Part shown: positions 9,306 through 17,622 of the stretch, piece by piece
Position numbering within the stretch: the first letter of the stretch is position 1
Layout: every line of letters begins with the position of its first letter
NCBI GenBank assembly: GCA_963665545.2
Contig: CAXXKZ010000011.1
Coordinates: forward strand, 124,001-188,000
Source of the DNA: G963665545 sp963665545
GTDB lineage: Bacteria; Pseudomonadota; Gammaproteobacteria; Xanthomonadales; SZUA-36
Direction of reading: 5' to 3'
DNA length: 64,000 nucleotides
Made by a program: the position numbers and the translations under genes
Notes under the pieces: generated by a model
What the model saw: the letters and a program-made list of their open reading frames with translations, nothing else
Told to the model about the DNA's origin: nothing
Databases searched by the model: none

Positions 9306-11497
9306 ATATGAGCCACTACGTCCGGGTGGGCGGGCTTCAGATCGCCCAGTCTCTGCATCACCTCTTGGAACAGGCGATCCTGCCTGCCACCGGCGTGACG
9401 GTTGCCGAATTCTGGCGGGGACTGGAGCAGACCATTGAACAGCTGGGAGGCCGCAATCGCTCGCTGTTAAAGCGCCGTAATGAGATGCAATTGCGGATTG
9501 ACCAGTGGGTCAGGGACAAGCCAGACGAATTATTCGATGCGGCACGCCATGAGGCCTTCCTGCGATCAATCGATTACCTGGTTGAAGCACCCGATGACTG
9601 CAGCATAGATCCACGAAATGTTGACCCTGAAATTGCCCGCATCGCCGGACCGCAACTGGTGGTCCCCGTCGATAATGCGCGCTATGCGCTGAACGCGGCC
9701 AACGCACGCTGGGGCAGCCTGTACGACGCACTCTACGGCACCGATGTGATTGCTGAACTGCCGGGCCTGGAACGCGGCGCCCAATACAATCCGATACGCG
9801 GTTACGAGGTGGTCGCCACAGCGATGCTGTTTTTGGACCAGGCCGTGCCCCTGGATGGGATATCTCATGGCAATGTCGATCGCTATGAGATTGATGCTTC
9901 AGAAGATGCCTTGCGGCTTGTGGCAATGAATAGCGATGGCGGGCAGCACCCACTGTCTCGCCCTGAAGGATTTCGAGGTTTCCGGGCCGAGGCAAGCAGC
10001 CCAGCGGCGATCCTGCTCGAGAACAACGGTCTGCATATCGAAATCTCAATTGACCCTGCACACCATATCGGGATGAATCACTCGGCCGGTGTCTGCGACG
10101 TCATCCTCGAGGCCGCCATCAGCACGATTCAGGATTGCGAAGATTCGGTGACCGCCGTTGACGCACAGGACAAATCTCAGGTCTACGCTAATTGGCATGG
10201 TCTGATGCAAGGGACGCTGGAGACGACTGTGTCCAAAGGCGATCAATCCATCGTGCGAAGACTGAACCCCGATCGCCTGTACCGTGGCGCTGACGGCAAG
10301 GAATTGAAACTACCCGGGCGTTGCCTGCTGCTGGTGCGCAATGTAGGTATGCATATGTATACCAATGCCGTACTCGATGCGCGCGGAGAACCGATACCGG
10401 AAGGATTTCTTGACGCTTTTGTAACCGTGGCAGCAGCACACCGAAATGTGACAGGCAATACGGCACTCCGCAACAGCCGCACCGGCAGCATCTATGTCGT
10501 CAAGCCCAAGCAACACGGCCCCGAAGAAGTAGCGTTGACCGTCGAACTGTTCTCCAGAGTGGAGGATGTACTTGGGCTGGAGAATAATACGGTCAAGCTG
10601 GGCATCATGGACGAGGAACGGCGCACAACACTCAACCTCAAGGCCTGCATTGCAGCAGCCAAAGAGCGGGTTATTTTTATCAATACAGGCTTTCTGGACC
10701 GCACCGGCGATGAAATTCACACGTTGATGGAAGCAGGACCGTTCATCCCCAAGCAAGAAATCAAGCAGGCGAAATGGATGCTTGCCTATGAAGACTGGAA
10801 TGTCGATACCGGGCTGGCCTGCGGCCTGAGTGGCCGCGCCCAGATTGGCAAGGGCATGTGGGCCATGCCGGAGGATATGGCGGCCATGGTGAACCAGAAA
10901 ATCGAACACCCACGGGCCGGCGCCAATACCGCATGGGTGCCCTCGCCCACAGCCGCCACCCTGCATGCCATGCATTATCACTCGGTATCGGTCGCCGCTC
11001 GGCAGGAGGAGCTTATGGCACAGCCTCCGCGGGCCGTTCTGGCTGACCTTCTGGCGCCGTGCCTGCTGGGCGAGCGCCACCTCACAGTGCAAGAGGTCAC
11101 GACTGAAGTGCGCAACAATGCGCAGAGTATCCTCGGCTACGTGGTGTGCTGGATCGACCAGGGCGTGGGCTGTTCCAAGGTGCCCGACATCAATGACCTG
11201 AGCCTGATGGAAGACCGCGCCACGCTGCGCATCTCCAGCCAGCATTTGGGAAACTGGCTGCGCCATGGTCTGGTTAGCCGCGATGAACTCCTGTCCCGCT
11301 TCAAAGAGATGGCAGTGATTGTTGACCGGCAAAACGCCGGCGACCAAACCTACCGCCCAATGGCGGCGGACTTTGACAACAGCAATGCCTTCCAGGCCGC
11401 GCTGCACCTGGTGGTGGATGCCACCAAACAGCCCAATGGCTACACCGAATTCATCCTCAATGAGTGGCGCCGAAAGGCCAAGCGAAAGCGCAATTAG
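9302..11497 (+). CDS. glcB: Malate synthase G
   Basis: 731 residues, the G-isoform length (isoform A is about 530). Condenses glyoxylate with acetyl-CoA to malate in the cytosol. Diagnostic segments are MNHSAGVCDVILEAAIS, LLLVRNVGMHMYTNAVL (active-site Arg region), NNTVKLGIMDEERRTTLNLK, FINTGFLDRTGDEIHT and NNAQSILGYVVCWIDQGVGC. It overlaps the upstream permease gene by four bases, implying one transcript and a link between glyoxylate formation and uptake of a ureide or hydantoin. A second start lies six bases in (9308). Confidence 0.95.
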   Translation: MNMSHYVRVGGLQIAQSLHHLLEQAILPATGVTVAEFWRGLEQTIEQLGGRNRSLLKRRNEMQLRIDQWVRDKPDELFDAARHEAFLRSIDYLVEAPDDCSIDPRNVDPEIARIAGPQLVVPVDNARYALNAANARWGSLYDALYGTDVIAELPGLERGAQYNPIRGYEVVATAMLFLDQAVPLDGISHGNVDRYEIDASEDALRLVAMNSDGGQHPLSRPEGFRGFRAEASSPAAILLENNGLHIEISIDPAHHIGMNHSAGVCDVILEAAISTIQDCEDSVTAVDAQDKSQVYANWHGLMQGTLETTVSKGDQSIVRRLNPDRLYRGADGKELKLPGRCLLLVRNVGMHMYTNAVLDARGEPIPEGFLDAFVTVAAAHRNVTGNTALRNSRTGSIYVVKPKQHGPEEVALTVELFSRVEDVLGLENNTVKLGIMDEERRTTLNLKACIAAAKERVIFINTGFLDRTGDEIHTLMEAGPFIPKQEIKQAKWMLAYEDWNVDTGLACGLSGRAQIGKGMWAMPEDMAAMVNQKIEHPRAGANTAWVPSPTAATLHAMHYHSVSVAARQEELMAQPPRAVLADLLAPCLLGERHLTVQEVTTEVRNNAQSILGYVVCWIDQGVGCSKVPDINDLSLMEDRATLRISSQHLGNWLRHGLVSRDELLSRFKEMAVIVDRQNAGDQTYRPMAADFDNSNAFQAALHLVVDATKQPNGYTEFILNEWRRKAKRKRN

Positions 11498-11524
11498 GGG
11501 TTGCAGAAGGCGCTGTAGTTCTAC

Positions 11525-11571
11525 CTCCGGAAAGCCCTATGAGCGGGCTACTGGCCACGCCTGGCGGATGG
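11525..11571 (+). repeat. REP-like palindromic repeat, copy 1
   Basis: Carries a hairpin AGCCC/GGGCT around TATGAGC (11533-11549) followed by CTGGCCACGCCTGGCGGATGG. The same sequence recurs at 17671 and 17771 (inverted), partly at 12872 and 16250 beside the IS copies, and as a hairpin at 56179. Similarity continues about 40 bp further (CCCTCGTTTCTCCGCGCTTG), matching the inverse of 17735-17760. Confidence 0.7.
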
Positions 11572-11644
11572 CCCTTCGGGCTACCCTCGTTTCTCCGCGC
11601 TTGGTGGGTCGGCTCCAACGGATCATCCTGTTCCGTGTCGCCTC

Positions 11645-11666
11645 GTCGAGCCATCCATGGCTCGAC
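11645..11666. repeat. Perfect hairpin with CA-TCCA-TG apex, left of IS110 copy 1
   Basis: Nine-base arms GTCGAGCCA and TGGCTCGAC enclose the loop TCCA. It ends 9 bp before the IS110 left boundary. A shorter hairpin with the same apex sits at the equivalent flank of the second IS copy (17516-17529, inverted). After it both flanks read CGACCCAGT. Confidence 0.7.
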
Positions 11667-11699
11667 GACCCAGTCGCTTGTATGGTGTTTCTGCCTTAA

Positions 11700-11893
11700 A
11701 TCTGGATGATTAAGGGTGCCGGGATGGGCGGGACGCAGTCGCTTTCTGGCCAGTCGGTACAGACTAACAAGAGTTCGTCCCCATCCCATTCTCACCAGAG
11801 CGCCGATTGAGAATCTAGCTGCAATGACAGCCGATGTATACAAGCTTGCGCCCCGTGAGATCCCGGCTACGGCATATAACCGCGGAGATCATT
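11700..11893 (+). ncRNA. Candidate IS110 bridge RNA, copy 1
   Basis: In IS110-group elements the non-coding left end encodes a structured bridge RNA whose loops base-pair with target and donor DNA (established knowledge). This is the only non-coding space in the element large enough. An internal nonamer CAGTCGCTT at 11736-11744 repeats the sequence spanning the left junction (11672-11680), as a guide segment might. No folding was computed, so ends and structure are inferred. Confidence 0.35.
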
Positions 11894-12832
11894 ATGACAA
11901 GCAATGTTACCCAAGTCACTTTAGGTGTGGATGTTTCGAAAGATCATTTGGACGTTTACGATTGGACCCGGCAACGACATTATCAAGTCAATAACTCAAC
12001 CGCGGCCATTGCACAATGGCTTGGTGGGTTGACGGGCGAGGTACGACTGGCGCTGGAGCCGACATCGCATTACCACCTGGCGGTGGTGGATACTGCGCAC
12101 GCTTTGGGCTATGCGATCTACTTGGTGAACCCACGCCAGCTGCATCACTATCGGTATGCCGTCGGCCTGAGGCATAAGAGTGATCCGCATGATGCCTGGT
12201 TGTTAGCACGCTATCTCAGCCACGAAGCGCAGTCATTGCCTCGTCATTGCCCGTCAGACCAGCATTCACGGGAGCTGTGGGCTTTGATTAAGCGTCGCGC
12301 TGTGGTGGTTGGAGTGCGTAAAAACATGCGCATGAGCATGCGCCAAGTGTCGCTGTCAGGCCGAGAAGTGGAACAGGCCTGCAGCCGCTTGATCCAGCGC
12401 ATCGAATGCCGGATTGAGTATTTGCTAAGGGCGTTGGGCCTGCAACAAGACTATGCGCGTTGCCAACAGATACCGGGCCTTGGACCCGCCACAGCTGCTG
12501 GGTTGGTGGCGGCCTTTCATCGCGGCGTGTTCGCTTCATCGGATGCCTTTGTGGCCTACCTCGGCCTGGACATACGATTGCGGCGGTCTGGTCGCATGCA
12601 GGGCAAGCACAAGCTGACCAAGAATGGCGAGAAGGAGATACGACGATTGCTATTTTGTGCCGCTCACGCGGCCCGCAACGAACCTCGATTCGAGCGCTAT
12701 CATCAGCGTCAACTGGATAAGGGACTTTCAAAAACCGCTGCTCGAGTGATATTGGGGCGCAAGTTGGTCAGGATTGCATATGCCCTTATGAGTCGAGGCG
12801 AAACATTCAAACCGTGTGTAACCATGGCTTGA
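11894..12832 (+). CDS. IS110-family transposase, copy 1
   Basis: 312 residues from the ATG at 11894, which has GGAG 7 bases upstream. An upstream ATG at 11834 would run through the non-coding left end and is not preferred. The N-terminal RuvC-like DEDD domain shows GVDVSKDHLDV (Asp), LEPTSHYH (Glu) and KSDPHDAWLLAR (paired Asp). The C-terminal Tnp_20 domain has IPGLGPATAAGLVA and RRSGRMQGKHKLTKNG, which contains the conserved serine thought to be the recombination nucleophile. The protein is identical to that of copy 2, so transposition or duplication was recent. Confidence 0.92.
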   Translation: MTSNVTQVTLGVDVSKDHLDVYDWTRQRHYQVNNSTAAIAQWLGGLTGEVRLALEPTSHYHLAVVDTAHALGYAIYLVNPRQLHHYRYAVGLRHKSDPHDAWLLARYLSHEAQSLPRHCPSDQHSRELWALIKRRAVVVGVRKNMRMSMRQVSLSGREVEQACSRLIQRIECRIEYLLRALGLQQDYARCQQIPGLGPATAAGLVAAFHRGVFASSDAFVAYLGLDIRLRRSGRMQGKHKLTKNGEKEIRRLLFCAAHAARNEPRFERYHQRQLDKGLSKTAARVILGRKLVRIAYALMSRGETFKPCVTMA

Positions 12833-12871
12833 CCAGACCCATAGAATCTTGTCGGCGCTCGGCATCCTTGA

Positions 12872-12915
12872 AGGCGTGGCCAGCAGCCCACTCACGGGGC
12901 TTTCCTAACGCTGGC
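12872..12915 (-). repeat. REP-like repeat half abutting IS110 right end
   Basis: GGCGTGGCCAGCAGCCC followed by CGGGGCTTTCCTAACGCTGGCAC aligns without gaps to the flank of the other IS copy (16248-16298, inverted) and to 17778-17815. The AGCCC/GGGCT hairpin of the family is intact, but the half upstream of GGCGTGG has been replaced by the IS. Confidence 0.65.
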
Positions 12916-12922
12916 ACAAGCC

Positions 12923-13035
12923 GCTTCGGAGTAAGGGGTCTTCTTGCAGGGCCCTTTGAAACACGGATGTTTCAAGAGGAGCGTCCCACGGACGTGCTCG
13001 AGCGCGTCCTGCAAGGAGACCCCTTGCTCCGAAGC
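12923..13035. repeat. 113 bp cruciform repeat, copy 1
   Basis: Outer 28-base arms (12923-12950 and 13008-13035) pair throughout, with two positions differing as T/C changes that would be G-U pairs in RNA. Inside are two smaller hairpins: TTGAAACA-CGGA-TGTTTCAA at 12956-12975 and an imperfect one around 12979-12999. The inverse of this element occurs at 56049-56161. It is a four-arm junction in the 348 bp gap before prfC. The remainder of that gap holds only the promoter region. Confidence 0.75.
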
Positions 13036-13113
13036 TGCGGCTCACAGACTAGACCAGCACACGTGAAAAACGTTGCTGGAAATTGCTTTAGGGCGCCCTC
13101 CTGCAGGCGCGAA

Positions 13114-13145
13114 TTGACGCCCTCGGACCATCACTCTGGTAGAAT
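13114..13145 (+). promoter_or_regulatory. Possible promoter of prfC
   Basis: TTGACG at 13114 and TAGAAT at 13140-13145, followed by GGCGCG, lie 36 bp before the prfC start. The 20-base spacing is longer than the usual 16-18, so the -10 element is the better supported half. Confidence 0.3.
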
Positions 13146-13180
13146 GGCGCGTTTTTTCGCCAATGTGACGCCCTGTTCCC

Positions 13181-14776
13181 ATGTCCGACTCAGCAACCGA
13201 AATCGCCAGGCGGCGCACCTTCGCCATTATCTCACATCCGGATGCCGGCAAGACCACCCTGACTGAAAAGCTTCTGCTTTTCGGCGGCGCCATCCAGATG
13301 GCCGGTGCCGTGAAGTCAAAGAAAGCCGCACGTCATGCCACCTCTGACTGGATGAAGTTGGAGCAGGAACGCGGCATCTCGGTGACAAGCTCGGTGATGC
13401 AGTTTGAGTTCGGCGGTAAAATCATCAACCTGCTCGACACACCCGGCCATGCTGATTTCTCCGAAGACACTTACCGGACCCTGACGGCGGTCGACTCCGC
13501 GCTGATGGTTATCGACTGCGCCAAAGGCGTGGAGAAACGCACCATCCGCCTGATGGAAGTCTGCCGCCTGCGCACCACGCCGATATTCACCTTTATCAAC
13601 AAATTGGACCGCGAAGGACGCGATCCGGTGGAGTTGCTCGACGAGGTCGAGTCGGTGTTGAATATCAAGTGCGCGCCGATCACATGGCCGATTGGCATGG
13701 GGCACCGCCTCAAGGGCGTCTACCACATGCTCGATGACAGCATTCACCTGTACGAATCGGGCCGTAACTATGTCACCCAACAAGCCGAGATCATCCAGGG
13801 CATCGACAATCCGGAACTTGATGAGCGACTCGGTGATGACGCTGCAGAGCTGCGTGAGGAAATTGAGCTGGTCCAGGGCGCCAGCCACACTTTTGAACCG
13901 GAAGCTTACCTGGCCGGCAACCAAACCCCGGTATTTTTTGGCTCCGCGATCAACAATTTTGGTGTCACGCCACTTCTCAATGCCTTTGTGGCGCATGCGC
14001 CCCCGCCGGGTAGCCGCGCAACGGTTGGTCGCACGGTAGATAGTGCTGAACCCAAACTGACTGGATTTATATTCAAGATTCAGGCAAACATGGACCCAGC
14101 ACACCGCGACCGCATCGCCTTTATGCGGATATGCTCTGGTTGTTTTGAATCGGGCATGAAAATGCACCATGTGCGGCTGGGCAAAAGTGTCAAGGCCGCG
14201 AATGCGTTGACGTTCATGGCGCAGAATCGCGAACACGTGCAACAGGCCTGGCCCGGTGACATTGTGGGGCTGCACAATCACGGCACGATTTCGATCGGTG
14301 ATGCCTTTACCGAAGGAGAAAGACTCCAATTTACCGGCATACCCAACTTTGCGCCCGAGCTGTTCAGGCGCGCCCAATTACGGGATCCATTGAAGATGAA
14401 GGCACTGCAAAAGGGGCTGGCGCAATTGTCCGAAGAGGGTGCAACCCAGTTTTTCAAGCCCATGATCGGCAATGAGCTGATACTCGGTGCGGTGGGCATC
14501 CTGCAATTCGAAGTCGTGGCCTACCGGTTAAAAAATGAATACAACGTGGATGCATCATTTGAAGCAACGCCAACCCAGACCGCCCGGTGGGTTCGCTGTG
14601 ACGACGGCCCGATGCTTGCACGCTTCACCAATCAACTTCAGAACAACCTGGCGCATGATGCGACGGGTAAACTGGTCTACCTTGCGCCTTCCAACGTCAA
14701 TCTGCAGCTCACCATTGAGCGCTGGCCAGAGATTGAATTTGCCGCCACTCGCGAAACTATGCTGTTCGCCGATTAA
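13181..14776 (+). CDS. prfC: Peptide chain release factor 3
   Basis: 531-residue translational GTPase of full RF3 length. It recycles RF1/RF2 from the ribosome after peptide release. G1 is SHPDAGKTT (18-26), G2 lies in the ERGISVTSSV segment, G3 is DTPGHADFSEDTYRT and G4 is NKLDREGRDP. The E-x-x-RGIS and MQFEF segments separate it from EF-G and TypA. ATG at 13181. It is transcribed alone or with the MATE gene, which begins 15 bp downstream. The gene lies inside the segment bounded by inverted IS110 copies. Confidence 0.96.
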   Translation: MSDSATEIARRRTFAIISHPDAGKTTLTEKLLLFGGAIQMAGAVKSKKAARHATSDWMKLEQERGISVTSSVMQFEFGGKIINLLDTPGHADFSEDTYRTLTAVDSALMVIDCAKGVEKRTIRLMEVCRLRTTPIFTFINKLDREGRDPVELLDEVESVLNIKCAPITWPIGMGHRLKGVYHMLDDSIHLYESGRNYVTQQAEIIQGIDNPELDERLGDDAAELREEIELVQGASHTFEPEAYLAGNQTPVFFGSAINNFGVTPLLNAFVAHAPPPGSRATVGRTVDSAEPKLTGFIFKIQANMDPAHRDRIAFMRICSGCFESGMKMHHVRLGKSVKAANALTFMAQNREHVQQAWPGDIVGLHNHGTISIGDAFTEGERLQFTGIPNFAPELFRRAQLRDPLKMKALQKGLAQLSEEGATQFFKPMIGNELILGAVGILQFEVVAYRLKNEYNVDASFEATPTQTARWVRCDDGPMLARFTNQLQNNLAHDATGKLVYLAPSNVNLQLTIERWPEIEFAATRETMLFAD

Positions 14777-14790
14777 GCTGTGACCCATCC

Positions 14791-16149
14791 GTGATCAGCG
14801 TCTTGGAGCGTATTCGGCCCTACTTTCCCACCAGGGCGCGGCGCGCAGATATCTGGCGTATCGCATTGCCGATCATGGGCGGCATGATGTCGCAGAATGT
14901 CCTCAACCTGGTGGATATCGGCATGGTTGGGCGTCTTGGTGACAGCGCGCTGGCTGCCACGGGCATCGGCAGTTACGCCAACTATCTCGCCATCGCCTTT
15001 ATTATTGGTTTGTCCACAGGCGTACAGGCACTGGCTGCCCGCCGGCTGGGCGAGGGCAAGGAAGACGAAACTGCTGTACCGCTTAATGGCGGGCTGATGC
15101 TGGCCCTGATCCTCGGCGTTCCGATGTGCATCGGATTCGTTCTGGCCGCACCGTGGGTATTCTCGTTGCTGTCCAGCGACCCCGAGGTCGTGGAACAGGG
15201 CGTGCCCTACCTGCAGGTGCGGATGCTATCGATGGTTGCGGTTGGCATGAACTTTTCGTTTCGCGGTTACTGGAGCGCGGTGCACATGACCGGGGTTTAT
15301 CTCCGAACGCTGCTGATCATGCACGCGGTCAATATTTTCCTGAATTGGGTGCTGATTTTCGGCAACCTGGGGGCACCTGAGATGGGCGTTTATGGCGCTG
15401 GTCTTGCCACCACAATTTCGCTGTATTTGGGCACCGCGCTTTACTTTTATTTTGCCGTTAGCCAGGCCTGGGACAAAGGCTTCCTGCATCGCCTGCCCTC
15501 GACCCATTCATTGATCAAACAATTCAGGCTGTCGCTGCCGGCCAGTATTCAACAATTGCTCTTCGCTGCCGGGCTGGTCACCCTGATCTGGATCATCGGC
15601 AAGATTGGCACCGCCGAAGTGGCCGCCATCAATATTCTGATGACCTTCCATATCACAGCCCTGCTGCCGGCCTTCGGAATCTCGCTCGCGGCCACCACGC
15701 TGGTCGGTAACGCCCTGAGTCGCAAAGACCTCGATGATGCAGCGCTGTGGGGCTGGAATGCCGCCGCGGTGTGTGGCATTTACGGCCTGGTCCTCACTGC
15801 CGTGTTGTACCCGTTTGCCAAACCTCTGCTGGGTGTTTTTCTGACCAACCCTGACACCCGGGAGCTTGCCTATATTCCCATGCTGCTGTGGGCCAGCGTC
15901 ATCAGCCTCGACATTATGGGCATGGCGCTGGGTAACGCGATGATGGGCGCCGGTGATACACGCAGAAGCATGTGGATCAGCGTCATCCCACAATGGCTGT
16001 TCTTCCTGCCGCTGGCCTACGTGGTCGGCCCAGTACTGGGCTATGGGCTGCTGGGGGTGTGGATTCTTAATGGCATTTACCGGGTACTGCAGGCCGTCAT
16101 ATACATTCAGCAGTGGTCGGGGCGCAAGTGGGCCCACGTGGACCTGTAA
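14791..16149 (+). CDS. MATE-family multidrug/sodium antiporter
   Basis: 452 residues with about 12 transmembrane helices in two repeats (start IALPIMGGMMSQNVLNLVDIGMVG; second half FRLSLPASIQQLLFAAG). This is the NorM/DinF-type MATE fold, which exports cationic compounds in exchange for Na+ or H+. Start is GTG, without a clear Shine-Dalgarno, just after prfC, so coupling to prfC translation is possible. Substrate is not predictable. Confidence 0.88.
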   Translation: MISVLERIRPYFPTRARRADIWRIALPIMGGMMSQNVLNLVDIGMVGRLGDSALAATGIGSYANYLAIAFIIGLSTGVQALAARRLGEGKEDETAVPLNGGLMLALILGVPMCIGFVLAAPWVFSLLSSDPEVVEQGVPYLQVRMLSMVAVGMNFSFRGYWSAVHMTGVYLRTLLIMHAVNIFLNWVLIFGNLGAPEMGVYGAGLATTISLYLGTALYFYFAVSQAWDKGFLHRLPSTHSLIKQFRLSLPASIQQLLFAAGLVTLIWIIGKIGTAEVAAINILMTFHITALLPAFGISLAATTLVGNALSRKDLDDAALWGWNAAAVCGIYGLVLTAVLYPFAKPLLGVFLTNPDTRELAYIPMLLWASVISLDIMGMALGNAMMGAGDTRRSMWISVIPQWLFFLPLAYVVGPVLGYGLLGVWILNGIYRVLQAVIYIQQWSGRKWAHVDL

Positions 16150-16195
16150 GGAGAGTCTCGCTTCCCTTCATTTGTCTGCGCCCCAGAAATTGCTC

Positions 16196-16209
16196 CTGCA
16201 TCCCTGCAG
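16196..16209. repeat. Small hairpin with CA-TCCC-TG apex
   Basis: Arms CTGCA and TGCAG around TCCC in the repeat-rich gap 16150-16299. The gap also contains GAGAGTCTCGCTTCCCTTC (16152-16170), a motif shared with 36593 and 36745. Confidence 0.45.
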
Positions 16210-16247
16210 TTGTGTTCGCAACGGCTGAGAGTGACAGCACTCTTTCC

Positions 16248-16298
16248 GGCTTGTGCCGGCGTTAGGAAGGGCCCATTAGCGGGCTACTGTCCACGCCT
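16248..16298 (+). repeat. REP-like repeat half abutting IS110 copy 2
   Basis: GTGCCGGCGTTAGGAAGGGCC then ATTAGCGGGCTACTGTCCACGCCT, matching the family at 11525 and 56170. As at copy 1, it is cut at CCACGCCT, where the IS right end begins. Confidence 0.65.
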
Positions 16299-16337
16299 TC
16301 AAGGATGCCGAGCGCCGACAAGATTCTATGGGTCTGG

Positions 16338-17276
16338 TCAAGCCATGGTTACACACGGTTTGAATGTTTCGCCTCGACTCATAAGGGCATATGCAATCCT
16401 GACCAACTTGCGCCCCAATATCACTCGAGCAGCGGTTTTTGAAAGTCCCTTATCCAGTTGACGCTGATGATAGCGCTCGAATCGAGGTTCGTTGCGGGCC
16501 GCGTGAGCGGCACAAAATAGCAATCGTCGTATCTCCTTCTCGCCATTCTTGGTCAGCTTGTGCTTGCCCTGCATGCGACCAGACCGCCGCAATCGTATGT
16601 CCAGGCCGAGGTAGGCCACAAAGGCATCCGATGAAGCGAACACGCCGCGATGAAAGGCCGCCACCAACCCAGCAGCTGTGGCGGGTCCAAGGCCCGGTAT
16701 CTGTTGGCAACGCGCATAGTCTTGTTGCAGGCCCAACGCCCTTAGCAAATACTCAATCCGGCATTCGATGCGCTGGATCAAGCGGCTGCAGGCCTGTTCC
16801 ACTTCTCGGCCTGACAGCGACACTTGGCGCATGCTCATGCGCATGTTTTTACGCACTCCAACCACCACAGCGCGACGCTTAATCAAAGCCCACAGCTCCC
16901 GTGAATGCTGGTCTGACGGGCAATGACGAGGCAATGACTGCGCTTCGTGGCTGAGATAGCGTGCTAACAACCAGGCATCATGCGGATCACTCTTATGCCT
17001 CAGGCCGACGGCATACCGATAGTGATGCAGCTGGCGTGGGTTCACCAAGTAGATCGCATAGCCCAAAGCGTGCGCAGTATCCACCACCGCCAGGTGGTAA
17101 TGCGATGTCGGCTCCAGCGCCAGTCGTACCTCGCCCGTCAACCCACCAAGCCATTGTGCAATGGCCGCGGTTGAGTTATTGACTTGATAATGTCGTTGCC
17201 GGGTCCAATCGTAAACGTCCAAATGATCTTTCGAAACATCCACACCTAAAGTGACTTGGGTAACATTGCTTGTCAT
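16338..17276 (-). CDS. IS110-family transposase, copy 2
   Basis: 312-residue DEDD/serine transposase, residue for residue the same as copy 1 (start ATG at 17276, GGAG upstream). The intact frame, DEDD residues and serine motif indicate a potentially active enzyme. Nothing distinguishes it from copy 1 except orientation and flanks. Confidence 0.92.
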   Translation of the reverse strand: MTSNVTQVTLGVDVSKDHLDVYDWTRQRHYQVNNSTAAIAQWLGGLTGEVRLALEPTSHYHLAVVDTAHALGYAIYLVNPRQLHHYRYAVGLRHKSDPHDAWLLARYLSHEAQSLPRHCPSDQHSRELWALIKRRAVVVGVRKNMRMSMRQVSLSGREVEQACSRLIQRIECRIEYLLRALGLQQDYARCQQIPGLGPATAAGLVAAFHRGVFASSDAFVAYLGLDIRLRRSGRMQGKHKLTKNGEKEIRRLLFCAAHAARNEPRFERYHQRQLDKGLSKTAARVILGRKLVRIAYALMSRGETFKPCVTMA

Positions 17277-17470
17277 AATGATCTCCGCGGTTATATGCCG
17301 TAGCCGGGATCTCACGGGGCGCAAGCTTGTATACATCGGCTGTCATTGCAGCTAGATTCTCAATCGGCGCTCTGGTGAGAATGGGATGGGGACGAACTCT
17401 TGTTAGTCTGTACCGACTGGCCAGAAAGCGACTGCGTCCCGCCCATCCCGGCACCCTTAATCATCCAGAT
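17277..17470 (-). ncRNA. Candidate IS110 bridge RNA, copy 2
   Basis: Same non-coding left end as in copy 1, on the other strand. The internal CAGTCGCTT lies at 17426-17434. Assigned by analogy with IS110-group elements only; no structure was computed. Confidence 0.35.
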
Positions 17471-17515
17471 TTAAGGCAGAAACACCATACAAGCAACTGG
17501 GTCGCCGAGCCCGAG

Positions 17516-17555
17516 CGCCAAGGATGGCGTGAGGAAGGAAAATGCCAGGATGGCA
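17516..17555. repeat. Two adjacent hairpins with NGGA loops
   Basis: CGCCA-AGGA-TGGCG at 17516-17529 and TGCCA-GGA-TGGCA at 17543-17555, the latter extendable by flanking AAAA/TTTT. They lie beyond the left end of IS copy 2, in a 424 bp stretch (17495-17918) without a gene. Confidence 0.55.
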
Positions 17556-17622
17556 GCATTTTCCGGCGGCTCGAAAAGCTGCTGAACGGTTTCAAGTGTT
17601 CTTAGCGCCTTGGATCGCTCCC

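Larger units (their letters stand above)
11676..12871 (+). mobile_element. IS110-family insertion sequence, copy 1
   Basis: Boundaries come from comparison with the inverted copy at 16300-17494: position x here equals 29170-x there, and identity runs from 11676 to 12879, the last eight or so bases probably being shared target. The element is about 1.2 kb, lacks obvious terminal inverted repeats and carries one DEDD/serine transposase, all as expected for IS110. The long non-coding segment is on the left (about 218 bp) and only about 38 bp lie on the right, which fits the IS110 rather than the IS1111 subgroup. Both copies sit in the same repeat context. Confidence 0.85.
16300..17494 (-). mobile_element. 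IS110-family insertion sequence, copy 2 (inverted)
   Basis: Reverse complement of the element at 11676-12871, identical wherever compared, including the protein and all shadow frames. The left junction on this copy reads CAGTTGCTT rather than CAGTCGCTT, and the flank differs by one more base, so the sequence beyond 17494 is target rather than IS. Together the copies bracket prfC and the MATE gene as a 3.4 kb segment. Confidence 0.85.

Noticed and set aside
11834..11893. Longer transposase start adding 20 residues
   Set aside because: The added residues fall in the non-coding left end expected for the bridge RNA, while the ATG at 11894 has a GGAG site and starts at the usual place before the DEDD domain.
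12288..12731. 147-residue ORF antisense to the transposase, present identically in both IS copies
   Set aside because: Identity is explained by the IS duplication. No family features, and it is fully antisense to a conserved domain.
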